64,000 nucleotides of DNA from Jiangella sp. DSM 45060 (GTDB taxonomy: Bacteria > Actinomycetota > Actinomycetes > Jiangellales > Jiangellaceae), in the NCBI RefSeq assembly GCF_900105175.1, contig NZ_LT629771.1:5598501-5662500 (forward strand), given 5' to 3'. The translations under genes were made by a program, and so were the position numbers. The notes beneath the pieces are model-generated. The model was not told the origin of the DNA. It did no database searches and saw only the letters and a program-made list of their open reading frames with translations. Positions 1 through 8,373 of this stretch are shown in pieces (positions within the stretch are counted from its first letter, which is position 1; every line of letters begins with the position of its first letter).

Positions 1-817
1 CCCCGTCCGGCGCCACCGAGGTCGCCGTGCCGACCGCGAAGCCGGGTCCGAGCGCGAACGCCGCGGACCACACCACCAGGTTCGGCACCAGCAGCGCGCA
101 GCCCACGATCAGCAGCGTCGCGCCGAGCGGGCCGGCGTCCAGGGCGGTGGCGAGGTCCCCGATCCGGCCGGTGTGCGCGACGAGGCTGACCCCCATCAGC
201 GCCGCGCCCACACCGACCAGCCCCGCCACCGCCACGCCCGCGCCGGCCAGTGCCGCGCGCATCAGAGGTGGCACCCGCCACCACCAGTCGGCCAGCAGTC
301 CGGATTCGTGCGCCACCCCGGTCGCCACGGCGGCGCCGGACCACAGCGCCGCCCACAGCACGGCCTCGAACGGGTCGCCCGCGACGTCGTGGCTGGTCGA
401 CAGCGCCGCGACGATCCCGGCGCCGACGATGTACGTCACCACGGCCGGCACGACGACGGCGACCGCGCCGCGCGTCGTCGCCACCCCGGCCGAGTGCGCC
501 GCCCACCGGGCGGACCGGTGCAGCAGCAGCACGAACAGCAGCGTGAGGCCGAGCGGGGCCAGCGTGAACGACCCTCCGCCGACGTCGAGGCCGGCGTGGT
601 GCGCGGTCAGCCAGGCCTGGGAGGCGAACCGCAGCGGGTCGCCGAGCGGGCCTACCGCGCCCTCGGCGATCCACACCGCCACGCCCGGCAGCACGCACAG
701 AGCGAACCCGGCCAGCAGCGCCCAGGCCGTCGCGACGATGGCCGCCAGCCACGGGACCCGCGACCCCCACGCCGGCTCATCGCGCCGGAGCAGCGGTCGG
801 GTCAGCAGGTCGGCCAC
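1..817 (-). CDS. DUF6350 / PerM-like multi-span membrane protein (3' end outside the window)
   Basis: The minus frame reads MADLLTRPLLRRDEPAWG from a GTG at 817 and stays open to the window edge (about 272 codons). The product is almost wholly hydrophobic transmembrane segments separated by short loops. It contains the stretch FALGPGFAVGTATSVAP near the edge, which I recognise as typical of the actinobacterial DUF6350 family. That family includes mycobacterial PerM, an integral membrane protein linked to cell division under stress. An in-frame TGA just upstream and the absence of any other start codon after it support the GTG. In mycobacteria perM lies close to sucCD; here about 11.8 kb of other genes separate them. 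It is divergent from the sigma operon at 1010, with 192 bp between. Family assignment is good; function is inferred from the family. Confidence 0.8.
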   Translation of the reverse strand, partial: MADLLTRPLLRRDEPAWGSRVPWLAAIVATAWALLAGFALCVLPGVAVWIAEGAVGPLGDPLRFASQAWLTAHHAGLDVGGGSFTLAPLGLTLLFVLLLHRSARWAAHSAGVATTRGAVAVVVPAVVTYIVGAGIVAALSTSHDVAGDPFEAVLWAALWSGAAVATGVAHESGLLADWWWRVPPLMRAALAGAGVAVAGLVGVGAALMGVSLVAHTGRIGDLATALDAGPLGATLLIVGCALLVPNLVVWSAAFALGPGFAVGTATSVAPDG

Positions 818-1009
818 GTTCCCATCGTCACCGCAAAGGGCGCGCGAATCGGCGGCACCACGCCGGTCATGCCCTGATCAGCTGCTATTTCGATGATCGG
901 AATACGAGGAAACGCGCCCGATCACCGAATAAGTCGTGCAACCGTGGTGCGCACTCACGAGTCCTCCTGGGTGTAAGCGGAGAACGATGGGCACAGGGGA
1001 GGTTCCGGC

Positions 1010-1483
1010 ATGCGCGAGCCCGCGGACTTCGACGCGTTCTACGACGCCACGAGCCGGCGCGTGCTGCACCAGCTCTACGCGCTGACCGGAGACCTCGGCC
1101 GGGCCCGCGACTGCACCCAGGAGGCGTACGCGCGGGCCTGGCGCCACTGGCCCGCCGTCACCGCCGCGACCAGCCCGGAAGCCTGGGTCCGCGGCACCGC
1201 CTGGCGACTGGCGTCGGGACGGTGGCGGCGCGGCGGGCGGCGGGCGACTGCGCCACCCGGCACCGCGTCCGCGGACGTCGTCGCGGCGCTGCTCCGGCTG
1301 CCGGAGAAACAGCGTTACGCGATCGTCGTCCGGTACCTCGCCGGTGCGGCCGTCGCCGACATCGCGGCCGAGACCGGAACGTCCGTCGCGACCGTCGAGA
1401 ACCGTCTCGCGAAGGCGCATGCCACCCTGACTCGCATTCTCCCCGGCGACATCGCCGCTCTCACCGGAGGCCACCGTGTCTGA
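1010..1483 (+). CDS. ECF RNA polymerase sigma factor, SigE-like (first of a tandem pair)
   Basis: A 157-residue protein with sigma region 2 at about residues 6-75 (DFDAFYDATSRRVLHQL, then CTQEAYARAW) and region 4 at about 90-150 with a helix-turn-helix around VADIAAETGTSVATVENRL. This is the normal size for a short ECF factor, which directs RNA polymerase to a small regulon. GGGGAGG lies 9-15 bases before the ATG. Its stop overlaps the start of the next gene by 8 bases, so the two are translationally coupled. The protein at 2923 is a clear paralogue with the same order of motifs and the same kind of partner. Compared with it, the linker between regions 2 and 4 is short. Its target promoters are not known. 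Confidence 0.9.
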   Translation: MREPADFDAFYDATSRRVLHQLYALTGDLGRARDCTQEAYARAWRHWPAVTAATSPEAWVRGTAWRLASGRWRRGGRRATAPPGTASADVVAALLRLPEKQRYAIVVRYLAGAAVADIAAETGTSVATVENRLAKAHATLTRILPGDIAALTGGHRV

Positions 1484-2918
1484 CAGCCTCGACGACAGCC
1501 TTTCCCGGCGCTTGTCGTCGCTCGAATCGGACCTTGGGGGCGTATCGCTGCCCGGTCCGGCCGCCGCCCGGCGCCGTGCCGCGCAGCGGACCCGCAACCA
1601 GGTCACCGGCGGTGTGCTGGCCGGGGTGGCGGCGGTGGCGCTGGGCGTGTTCGCGGTCAGCCCGCCCGACTTCGTCGCGTCCCCGGACCCGGCCGGCACC
1701 CCCACCGACTCCTCCACCCCGACGACCACCCCCACGACGCCGTCCCCGGAGCCGACCACCCCGCCGCCGACGACGCCGCCCACCTCCGACCCCACCAGCG
1801 ACGAGAGCCCCGGCGGCGACGGCGAGGACGGCGGCGGGTCCGGCTCGCTGGTCGTGCCACCCGGCGCGCTGATCGGCATCGACTTCCTGCTCGACCCGAA
1901 CCCGGCCGACCTGGACTGGGCCGAGGTCCCGGCCGACGGCACCTGGCTGCCCTGTGTCCCGGACTTCGCCGACACCGCGGCCGCGGTCTCCTACGAGACC
2001 AGCGTCCAGTCACGCTTCGACCACCGGGTGGAGCCGGCCGGAACCGGCGCCGAGGCCCGGCTTCAGCAGCTGCGCGACGAGATCACCGCCTGTGCCCAGA
2101 GCGGTGACGACTACTTCCTGTCCGACGTCTGGCGGCTCACCGGGGTCGGCGACGAGGGCTACCTCATGGTCTGGCACGGCCCGCCGCGCACCGAGGAGTC
2201 CGCCACCTACGTGTCGGCCAGCGTCGTCCGGGCCGGCGGCTTCATCAGCGCCGCCTTCCGCGGCTGGGATGGTCAGGAGTACATCGGCCCGCCGGGCGCG
2301 GAGGACGCCATCGAGGCGGTGTCCGTACTCTGCGCCGTGTCGGACGTGGACTGCCCAGGGACGCCGGAGCGGGAACGGCTGTACCCCGAGCCCGTCGGTG
2401 ACGTCGACGGCTGGCTCACCATCGACGACCTCGCCGAGGCCGGACTCACCGCGCTCACCGACGGCAGCGAGGTCATGGACAGCGGCGACGCCGGCGGCAG
2501 CACCGACTACGGTTTCGTCGGCCTGCCGCGCGACCCGTTCGCCGACGGCGCCGCCACCCTCGAGCAGCGCACCTACGGCGACCCGCTGGACGTGGGCGGC
2601 CAGCTCGCGAACCAGCTGCGGGCCACCTTCCCCGACGCCGCTGCGGCCCGGGCCCACTACGACGCGCTGGCGGCCGCCGCCGAGCAGCCCACCCAGCCCG
2701 GCGACGTCGTCGAGAACACCGGAACGGTCAGCGGCGACGGCTACGACGGCACCAGCTGGCAACTGACGAACACCGAGTACGGGACGTCCTGGCTGTACGG
2801 CGCCGCGGTCAGCGGCAACGTCGTCACGGCCGTCTACTACGGGCTCATCGACGACGAGCTCACGCCCGACCAGATGCGGCAGCTGATCGACCTCGCCGCG
2901 CAGCGGATCGGGGGGTGA
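1476..2918 (+). CDS. single-span membrane protein coupled to the ECF sigma factor (candidate anti-sigma/sensor)
   Basis: 480 residues. A short cytoplasmic N terminus (DDSLSRRLSSLESDLGG, then an Arg-rich stretch) is followed by one membrane helix at about residues 47-65 (VLAGVAAVALGVFAV). A Pro/Thr/Ser-rich linker follows (about 72-125) and then a roughly 350-residue outer domain. The outer domain looks like two halves of similar length, suggesting an internal repeat. There is no HxxxCxxC zinc anti-sigma motif, so it is not a textbook anti-sigma factor. The 8-base overlap with the sigma gene and the same arrangement in the next module suggest that it controls the sigma factor from the membrane. 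GTG start at 1476. The N-terminal 65 residues are strongly similar to those of the protein at 3438. Role is inferred from position only. Confidence 0.75.
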   Translation: MSDSLDDSLSRRLSSLESDLGGVSLPGPAAARRRAAQRTRNQVTGGVLAGVAAVALGVFAVSPPDFVASPDPAGTPTDSSTPTTTPTTPSPEPTTPPPTTPPTSDPTSDESPGGDGEDGGGSGSLVVPPGALIGIDFLLDPNPADLDWAEVPADGTWLPCVPDFADTAAAVSYETSVQSRFDHRVEPAGTGAEARLQQLRDEITACAQSGDDYFLSDVWRLTGVGDEGYLMVWHGPPRTEESATYVSASVVRAGGFISAAFRGWDGQEYIGPPGAEDAIEAVSVLCAVSDVDCPGTPERERLYPEPVGDVDGWLTIDDLAEAGLTALTDGSEVMDSGDAGGSTDYGFVGLPRDPFADGAATLEQRTYGDPLDVGGQLANQLRATFPDAAAARAHYDALAAAAEQPTQPGDVVENTGTVSGDGYDGTSWQLTNTEYGTSWLYGAAVSGNVVTAVYYGLIDDELTPDQMRQLIDLAAQRIGG

Positions 2919-2922
2919 CGAG

Positions 2923-3441
2923 ATGGCCGCCGACACCACCGACTTCGACGAGTTCTACAACGCCACCCACCGCCGCGTCCTGCACCAGATGTACGCGATG
3001 ACGGGCAACCTCGCCGACGCGCAGGAATGCACCCAGGAGGCGTACGCCCGGGCCTGGCAGCGGTGGAAGACGGTCAGCCAGGCCAGCAGTCCGGAGGCCT
3101 GGATCCGCACGGTCGCCTGGCGCATCGCCGCCAGCCGCTGGCGCAAGGCGAAGAACGGCGTCACGGCGCTGGTCAAGCACGGCGTGCCCGACCACTCGCC
3201 GTCGCCGGACCCCGACCACGTCGCGCTGGTCACGGCGCTCAAGCAGATCCCGGAGAGCCAGCGGCAGGCGATCGTCCTGCACCACCTGGTCGGGATGAGC
3301 GTCGACGACATCGCGACCGAGACGGGGACGCCGTCGGGGACGATCAAGGCCCGCCTGTCGCGGGGGCGGGCGGCGCTGGCGCACCTGCTCACCGACACCG
3401 GCGACGCCGCGGGACTACCGGCGGGAGGTGAGGCGTCGTGA
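2923..3441 (+). CDS. ECF RNA polymerase sigma factor, SigE-like (second of a tandem pair)
   Basis: 172 residues. Region 2 (DFDEFYNATHRRVLHQM; CTQEAYARAWQRW) and region 4 (SVDDIATETGTPSGTIKARL) match the sigma factor at 1010 almost position by position, so the two arose by duplication. The start lies only 4 bases after the preceding stop, and its own stop overlaps the next start by 4 bases (GTGA type). All four genes from 1010 to 4937 therefore look like one transcript. It could compete with or back up the first sigma factor. Sub-group assignment is by resemblance only; sigma factor identity itself is clear. Confidence 0.9.
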   Translation: MAADTTDFDEFYNATHRRVLHQMYAMTGNLADAQECTQEAYARAWQRWKTVSQASSPEAWIRTVAWRIAASRWRKAKNGVTALVKHGVPDHSPSPDPDHVALVTALKQIPESQRQAIVLHHLVGMSVDDIATETGTPSGTIKARLSRGRAALAHLLTDTGDAAGLPAGGEAS

Positions 3442-4937
3442 CGGCAGACCCGGACGACGACCTGGGCCGCCGGCTCGCGGGCCTGTCCGCCGACCTCGAG
3501 GGCGTCTCGCTGCCGGGACCGTCGGCGGCCCGCCGCCGCGGCGCGCGGCGCACCCGGCACCAGGTCACCGGCGGTGTGCTGGCCGGCGTGGCCGCGGTCG
3601 CGGCCGGCGTGCTCGTCATCGACCCCGCCGGCCTCGGCACGTCGCCCGAACCGGCGCCTCCGGCCAGCCTGTCGACGCTGACCACGGAGGCGCCGACGAC
3701 GGCGGCGGCCGGGCTGGGCGACGCGCTGCTCACGGCCGGCGACGTCGCCGCCGCCACGCAGACGGACGGGTGGGAGCGGCAGGACGAGCGGCTGGCCGGG
3801 CTCTCCTGCGACCCGGGCGACGAGCTGCCCCGCATCAGCGCGATCACCGAGCGCTCCGACGTCACCTACGCGGCGCCCGACGGCCTCGCGGTGCGCCAGG
3901 ACCTCGCCCGGTTCGGCGCCGAGGTGTCACTCGACGGCCTCTGGACCGAGCTGCGGACCTGCCTGCCCGACCGCGGCTCCGACGACCTGCCGGTGGTCAC
4001 CGACGAGTACGCGCTCGACGGCGTCGGCGACGAGGGCCTGATGGTCCGCTACTACGTGGACCCGTCAGCGCCCGGCTCCGAGGCGGTGACGATCGCGCTG
4101 GTCCGCTACCAGGACCTCGTCAGCGTCACGGCCCGCGCCGAGCCGCAGGAGAACACCGCCGGCGGCGAGATCGACACCGCCTTGCCGGTCGCCGCGGCGG
4201 AACGGATGTGCTCCACCGTGTTCGGCACGTCCTGCGTGGGCGACCCGGCCCTGGCCGACCTCGCCGGCACCGGCGTCGGCGCCGGCCCGGGTCCCGGCGC
4301 GAGCGACGAGCCCACGGAGGCGCCGACCGGCGATCCCACCGACGACGCGCCCAGCGATTCGCCCACCGGCGACCCGACGACGCCGGAGTACGGGCCGCAC
4401 GAGCTCGCCGACGACCCGTTCCTCACCGAGGCCGACGTCGCCGAGGTCGGCACCGCCGCCGGGTTCGTCCGGCGGCCGGAGATGGACATCGACGCCGCCG
4501 CGGCGCCGTGCCTGCAGGACCCGATGGACTACGGCGCCGTCACCGTCGCCGCGCTCGGCTACAACCACGACCTCGACGCGTCGCTCTACGAGTGGGTGGG
4601 GCTGATGCCCGACGCCGACGCGGCGTTCCGGGCGGTCGCCGCGCACACGTCGCTGCCGGATCAGTGCGGCGAGGTCGGGGACCGCGTGCAGACGGTGGGC
4701 GTGCCGGTCGCCGTCGACGTCGCCGGCGCCGACGACGCCGTCGTCTGGGCCGTCCGCAACGACCCGGGCCCGGACGACCAGGGCTCGGAGTGGACGACCG
4801 CCAACGTCGGCATCGCCCGGGCGGGCAACATCGTCGTCGCGGTCGGGTTCAGCGGCATGGGCGACCCGTCAGGCGGCGACTGGCCGGGCGTCGCGGAGGG
4901 GCTGCTGACCAGTGCGCTGGAGCGGGCGGTGGGCTGA
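3438..4937 (+). CDS. single-span membrane protein coupled to the second ECF sigma factor
   Basis: 499 residues and the same plan as the protein at 1476: cytoplasmic head (DDDLGRRLAGLSADLEGVSL), one membrane helix at about 46-65, then an outer region of two similar-length parts joined by an acidic Thr/Pro/Asp-rich linker at about residues 285-320. The head and helix are nearly identical in motif to the first copy (both contain RNQVTGGVLAGVAAVA or RHQVTGGVLAGVAAVA), while the outer domains have diverged strongly. That pattern fits a conserved sigma-binding head with different outer sensing parts. No zinc anti-sigma motif and no enzyme motif were seen. The 4-base overlap with the sigma gene supports a functional pair. 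Function is inferred. Confidence 0.75.
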   Translation: MTADPDDDLGRRLAGLSADLEGVSLPGPSAARRRGARRTRHQVTGGVLAGVAAVAAGVLVIDPAGLGTSPEPAPPASLSTLTTEAPTTAAAGLGDALLTAGDVAAATQTDGWERQDERLAGLSCDPGDELPRISAITERSDVTYAAPDGLAVRQDLARFGAEVSLDGLWTELRTCLPDRGSDDLPVVTDEYALDGVGDEGLMVRYYVDPSAPGSEAVTIALVRYQDLVSVTARAEPQENTAGGEIDTALPVAAAERMCSTVFGTSCVGDPALADLAGTGVGAGPGPGASDEPTEAPTGDPTDDAPSDSPTGDPTTPEYGPHELADDPFLTEADVAEVGTAAGFVRRPEMDIDAAAAPCLQDPMDYGAVTVAALGYNHDLDASLYEWVGLMPDADAAFRAVAAHTSLPDQCGEVGDRVQTVGVPVAVDVAGADDAVVWAVRNDPGPDDQGSEWTTANVGIARAGNIVVAVGFSGMGDPSGGDWPGVAEGLLTSALERAVG

Positions 4938-4958
4938 GGTCGTCGTACGCTGCGGAGC

Positions 4959-6191
4959 ATGGAGCGCACCGACGCCGAGGCCCTCGACCGCGACGACCCG
5001 CTGGCGCGGCTGCGCGACCGGTTCGACCTGCCGGACGGGCTGATCTACCTCGACGGCAACTCGCTCGGCCCACTGCCCCGCGGCGTGGCCGAGCGGGTCG
5101 GCCGGCTGGTCGGCGCCGAGTGGCGCGACGACCTCATCACGTCGTGGAACGCGCACGGCTGGTACGACCTCCCGGCGACCGTCGGCGCGAAGCTGGAGCG
5201 GCTGCTCGGCGCCGAGCCCGGCACCGTCACCGTCGGCGACTCCACCAGCGTGCAGCTGTTCAAGCTGCTGGTGGCGGGCGCGCGGCTGCGGCCGGAGCGC
5301 CGGGTCGTCGTCACCGAGCCGGGCAACTTCCCCACCGACTCCTACGTCATCGACGGCGTCGCGCGGCTGCTCGGCCTGTCGGTGCGGTGGTGGTCCGCCG
5401 CGGAGGAACCGCTCGACGCCGTGCTCGACGACGACGTCGCCGTGGTCTCGCTCTGCCACGTCGACTACCGGCTGGGACGCATGCACGACGGCGCCGCCGT
5501 CACCCGGGCGGTACACGACGCCGGCGCCGTCGTGCTCTGGGACCTCTGCCACTCGGCCGGCGCCGTCGCCGTCGACCTCGCCGGGTGGACCGCCGACCTC
5601 GCCGTGGGCTGCGGCTACAAGTACCTCAACGGCGGGCCCGGCGCGCCCGCGTTCGGCTACGTCGCGCCGCGCTGGCTGGGCGTCGTCGAGCAGCCGATCA
5701 CCGGCTGGTTCGGGCACGCGACGCCGTTCGCGCTGGAGCGCGACTACCGGCCGGCCGACGGCGTGCGGCGGCTGCTCAGCGGCACGACGCCGGTCATCGG
5801 GACCGCGGTCCTCGCCACCGCGCTGGACGCGTTCGACGGCGTCGCGATGGCGGACGTGCGGCGCAAGTCGCTGGCGCTCACCGACCTGTTCCTGACGCTG
5901 GCGTCCGACCGGCTGGCGTCGTTCGGCGTCGAGGCCGAGGTGCCGCGCGACCACGCCGCCCGCGGCTCGCAGCTGTGCCTGCGGCTGCCCGAGGCGTACG
6001 GGTTCGTGCAGGCGCTGATCGCCCGCCGCGTCGTCGGCGACTTCCGCGAGCCCGACCTCGCCCGCTTCGGCGTCGCGCCGCTCTACACCCGGTTCGCCGA
6101 CGTGTACGACGCGGTCGAGCACATGGCCGCCGTCCTGGCCGCCGGCGAGCACCGCCGCCCCGAGAACGTCGCCCGCGCCGCCGTGACCTGA
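4959..6191 (+). CDS. kynU: kynureninase
   Basis: 410 residues, full length for the family. It is a PLP-dependent fold-type I enzyme that cleaves kynurenine (or 3-hydroxykynurenine) to anthranilate (or 3-hydroxyanthranilate) and alanine in tryptophan breakdown. Diagnostic stretches are LIYLDGNSLGPLP near the N terminus, PGNFPTDSYVIDG, the PLP-contacting WDLCHSAGAVAVDL, and the lysine segment GCGYKYLNGGPGAPAFGY, followed by GWFGH. The ATG at 4959 is 21 bases after the preceding stop. No tryptophan 2,3-dioxygenase or kynurenine formamidase is nearby, so the rest of the pathway must be encoded elsewhere. A long hairpin follows the stop. Confidence 0.93.
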   Translation: MERTDAEALDRDDPLARLRDRFDLPDGLIYLDGNSLGPLPRGVAERVGRLVGAEWRDDLITSWNAHGWYDLPATVGAKLERLLGAEPGTVTVGDSTSVQLFKLLVAGARLRPERRVVVTEPGNFPTDSYVIDGVARLLGLSVRWWSAAEEPLDAVLDDDVAVVSLCHVDYRLGRMHDGAAVTRAVHDAGAVVLWDLCHSAGAVAVDLAGWTADLAVGCGYKYLNGGPGAPAFGYVAPRWLGVVEQPITGWFGHATPFALERDYRPADGVRRLLSGTTPVIGTAVLATALDAFDGVAMADVRRKSLALTDLFLTLASDRLASFGVEAEVPRDHAARGSQLCLRLPEAYGFVQALIARRVVGDFREPDLARFGVAPLYTRFADVYDAVEHMAAVLAAGEHRRPENVARAAVT

Positions 6192-6203
6192 GCGGCAGCG
6201 CGC

Positions 6204-6265
6204 CTTTGCAATGAGCACTGATACGCATCGCCCGCGGCTGATGCGTATCGGTGCTCATTGCAAAG
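6204..6265. terminator. 26-bp-arm inverted repeat between convergent genes (bidirectional terminator candidate)
   Basis: Arms at 6204-6229 and 6240-6265 pair over 26 positions with a single G-T-type mismatch and a 10-base GC-rich loop. The arm begins CTTTGCAATGAGCACTGATA. It sits in the 103-bp gap between the kynU stop and the end of the reductase gene on the other strand, the usual place for a shared terminator. The arms are AT-richer than the surroundings and much longer than a normal terminator stem, so a miniature-element origin is also possible. Confidence 0.65.
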
Positions 6266-6294
6266 CGGCCCGCACACCCGCCGGCCGCCCCGGC

Positions 6295-6882
6295 TCAGCG
6301 GGCGCGGTCGTACGTCGCGATGATCACGCCGGTCGTCGTCGGCACGGACTTCACCAGCTCGAACGGCGCCAGCTGGGCGCCGTCGCGGAAGAGGCGGGCG
6401 CCGTCGCCGAGGACGAGGGGGTGGATGGACAGCACGAACCGGTCGACGAGGTCGAGGCGGAGCAGCGTCTGCACCAGCTCGCCGCTGCCCAGCACACCGA
6501 TGTCGCGCGGCTCGCGCTCCTTGACGGCGGCCAGCTCGCCGCCGCGCACGAGGACGGAGTTCTCCCAGGTCAGCGGCTCGGTCAGGGTGCTGGACACGAC
6601 GTACTTGGTGGCGGCGTTCAGCACCGGCGTGAACGGGTTGCCGTCGGTCTGCTTCGGCCAGAACCCCTCGAACTGCCGGTACGTGACGCGGCCGAACAGC
6701 AGCGGACCGCCCTGCTCGCCCTGCGCCATCCCCTCGCTCATCTCCCGCATCGCGACCTCGTCGGAGTAGGGCGCGGCCCAGCCGCCGTGGGCGAAGCCGC
6801 CGCGGGTGTCCTCCTGCGGCCCGGCCGGCGCCTGCATGACGCCGTCCAGGCTGACGTTCTCGATGACGATGATCCGGCCCAT
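6295..6882 (-). CDS. dihydrofolate reductase family protein (RibD C-terminal-like)
   Basis: 195 residues with the RibD_C/DHFR-like fold: N-terminal IIVIENVSLDGVMQ, LLFGRVTYRQFEGFWP, KYVVSSTL, a central DIGVLGSGELVQTLL that matches the NADPH-binding segment, and a C-terminal LVDRFVLSIHPLVLGDGARL. Such proteins are NADPH-dependent reductases of mostly unknown substrate; they are not the housekeeping folate enzyme. It is divergent from the TetR gene at 6925 with only 42 bp between, which suggests that the TetR protein controls it. AGGAGGCGC lies just before the ATG. Substrate not predictable from sequence. Confidence 0.85.
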   Translation of the reverse strand: MGRIIVIENVSLDGVMQAPAGPQEDTRGGFAHGGWAAPYSDEVAMREMSEGMAQGEQGGPLLFGRVTYRQFEGFWPKQTDGNPFTPVLNAATKYVVSSTLTEPLTWENSVLVRGGELAAVKEREPRDIGVLGSGELVQTLLRLDLVDRFVLSIHPLVLGDGARLFRDGAQLAPFELVKSVPTTTGVIIATYDRAR

Positions 6883-6896
6883 GATGCGCCTCCTGA

Positions 6897-6911
6897 ACTA
6901 AACCGTGTAGT
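6897..6911. promoter_or_regulatory. candidate TetR operator between divergent genes
   Basis: The 42-bp gap between two divergent starts holds ACTA-N7-TAGT (6897-6911) followed by the AT-rich TAAAGTCTAG. In this GC-rich genome such an AT-rich palindromic patch is where divergent promoters and the regulator's binding site would have to lie. The symmetry is short, so the exact site is uncertain. Confidence 0.3.
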
Positions 6912-6924
6912 AAAGTCTAGGCAC

Positions 6925-7545
6925 ATGAGCCGGACGGCGCGCAAGCACCAGGCGATCCTCGACGCGGCCGCGCAGGTGTTCCTGACACACGGATACGCGG
7001 GCACCACCATCGACCAGATCGCGGCCACCGCCGCCGTGTCGAAGCCGACCGTCTACGCGCACTTCGGCGACAAGCAGGCGTTGTTCACCGAGATGGTGAC
7101 GCGCACCGTCGACGAGGCGGCCGAGCCGGTGCACGCCGAGGTCGCCGCCCTGCGCGACACCGGCGACGTCGCGGCCGACCTGCGCGACCTCGCCCGCCGG
7201 CAGCTGACCATGGTCATGCGGCCGCGGCTGCTGCAACTGCGCCGACTGGTCATCGGCGAGGCCGGCCGCTTCCCCGAGCTGGGCCAGCTGTTCGCCGAGC
7301 GTGGCCCGGCGCGCACCGTGGCCGACCTCGCGGCGGCGTTCCGCGGGCTCACCGAGCGCGGCCTGCTCGCCACCCCCGACGCCGAGCTCGCGGCGGCGCA
7401 CTTCAACTGGCTGGTGATGTCGGTGCCGCTGAACCGCGCCATGCTCACCGGCGACGACGCTCCCCCGCCGGCCGCGGAGCTCGAGCGCTACGCCGACGAG
7501 GGCGTGCGGGTCTTCCTGGCCGCCTACGGCGTCCGGCCGCCGTGA
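6925..7545 (+). CDS. TetR/AcrR family transcriptional regulator
   Basis: 206 residues. The N-terminal 50 residues are a TetR DNA-binding domain: AILDAAAQVFLTHGYAGTTI, DQIAATAAVSKPTVYAHFGD and KQALFTEMV. The rest is a helical ligand domain with a C-terminal part like the TetR_C AefR-type domain (LRRLVIGEAGRFPELG). The start at ATG 6925 was chosen because the domain begins at once after it; the longer upstream reading runs through the divergent gene. It is probably a repressor of itself and of the divergent reductase gene. Ligand unknown. Confidence 0.9.
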   Translation: MSRTARKHQAILDAAAQVFLTHGYAGTTIDQIAATAAVSKPTVYAHFGDKQALFTEMVTRTVDEAAEPVHAEVAALRDTGDVAADLRDLARRQLTMVMRPRLLQLRRLVIGEAGRFPELGQLFAERGPARTVADLAAAFRGLTERGLLATPDAELAAAHFNWLVMSVPLNRAMLTGDDAPPPAAELERYADEGVRVFLAAYGVRPP

Positions 7546-7596
7546 CTGGAGGCATGGGCACGCGCCGGCCGGGTAGAGAACAAGAAGAAGGAAGCG

Positions 7597-8373
7597 TCAG
7601 ACGTCGACGCCCTGCTCCTGCAGCCAGGAGCGGGGGTTCACCGGGTCGCCGCCGCCGGGGTGGACCTCGAGGTGCAGGTGCGGCCCGGTGGAGTTGCCCG
7701 TGGAGCCGACCCGGCCGATGACCTCGCCGGGTGCGACCTCGCCGGAGCGCAGGACGAAGCGGGAGAGGTGGCAGTACCAGGTCTCGGTGCCGTCCCAGTG
7801 GCGCACGACGATCTTGTTGCCGTACGGGCCGTCGTAGCCGGCGAAGATGATCTCGCCCGACGAGACGCTCCTGACCTCGGTGCCGGTCGGGGCGGCGAAG
7901 TCGAGGCCGGTGTGGCGGTTGGACCACATGGACCCACCGGCGCCGAAGCCGGCGGTGATGCGGTAGTTGTCGACCGGGAGCAGCCAGCGCTTGGCTTCGC
8001 GCTCGGCGCGGGCGGCCTCTTCGGCGGCCTCGATGCGCTGCTGCTCGGCGATGCGGGTGTGCGCTTCCTGCGCGACCTCGCCGGTCTCGGCCGCGAGCGA
8101 CTGCTCCGCGGCGACCAGAGTGTCGAGTGCGCCGGCCTCGGCCGGGTGACCCGCCTCCTGGGGGCGCTGCGCGATGGCGTTGAGTCCGTCCGAGCTGTCG
8201 GTCGAGCCGACCGCGTGAGGCATGGCCAGCGCGCCGGAAGCCGCTGCTGCTACCGCTACGGAGCCCACCACCGACGGGACACTGACGTGCCTGCGGCGGC
8301 TACGGTGACGCCCGCTGCCGGAGCGTTGCGACACGCCAGGACCTTTCGCCGGGGACAAGGACTCGGAGGACAT
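7597..8373 (-). CDS. M23 family metallopeptidase (LytM-type cell-wall endopeptidase)
   Basis: 258 residues from ATG 8373. An Arg-rich N terminus leads into one membrane or signal segment at about residues 38-55 (VVGSVAVAAAASGALAM). A helical, Glu/Ala-rich coiled-coil stretch follows (about 90-145), then the peptidase domain at about 150-245. The zinc motifs are visible: HTGLDFAAPTG (H and D ligands) and GPHLHLEVHPGG (HxH). It should hydrolyse peptidoglycan peptide bridges outside the membrane. AGGGGCGGTT precedes the chosen start; a longer frame upstream lacks membrane logic. A mycobacterial M23 gene also sits near sucC, so this neighbourhood is old. A CRP-like site lies 173-188 bases upstream. 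Confidence 0.88.
   Translation of the reverse strand: MSSESLSPAKGPGVSQRSGSGRHRSRRRHVSVPSVVGSVAVAAAASGALAMPHAVGSTDSSDGLNAIAQRPQEAGHPAEAGALDTLVAAEQSLAAETGEVAQEAHTRIAEQQRIEAAEEAARAEREAKRWLLPVDNYRITAGFGAGGSMWSNRHTGLDFAAPTGTEVRSVSSGEIIFAGYDGPYGNKIVVRHWDGTETWYCHLSRFVLRSGEVAPGEVIGRVGSTGNSTGPHLHLEVHPGGGDPVNPRSWLQEQGVDV

Noticed and set aside
3428..6214. 928-codon plus frame across the second membrane protein and kynU
   Set aside because: Almost only Arg, Gly, Ala and Pro; a shifted reading of two real genes.
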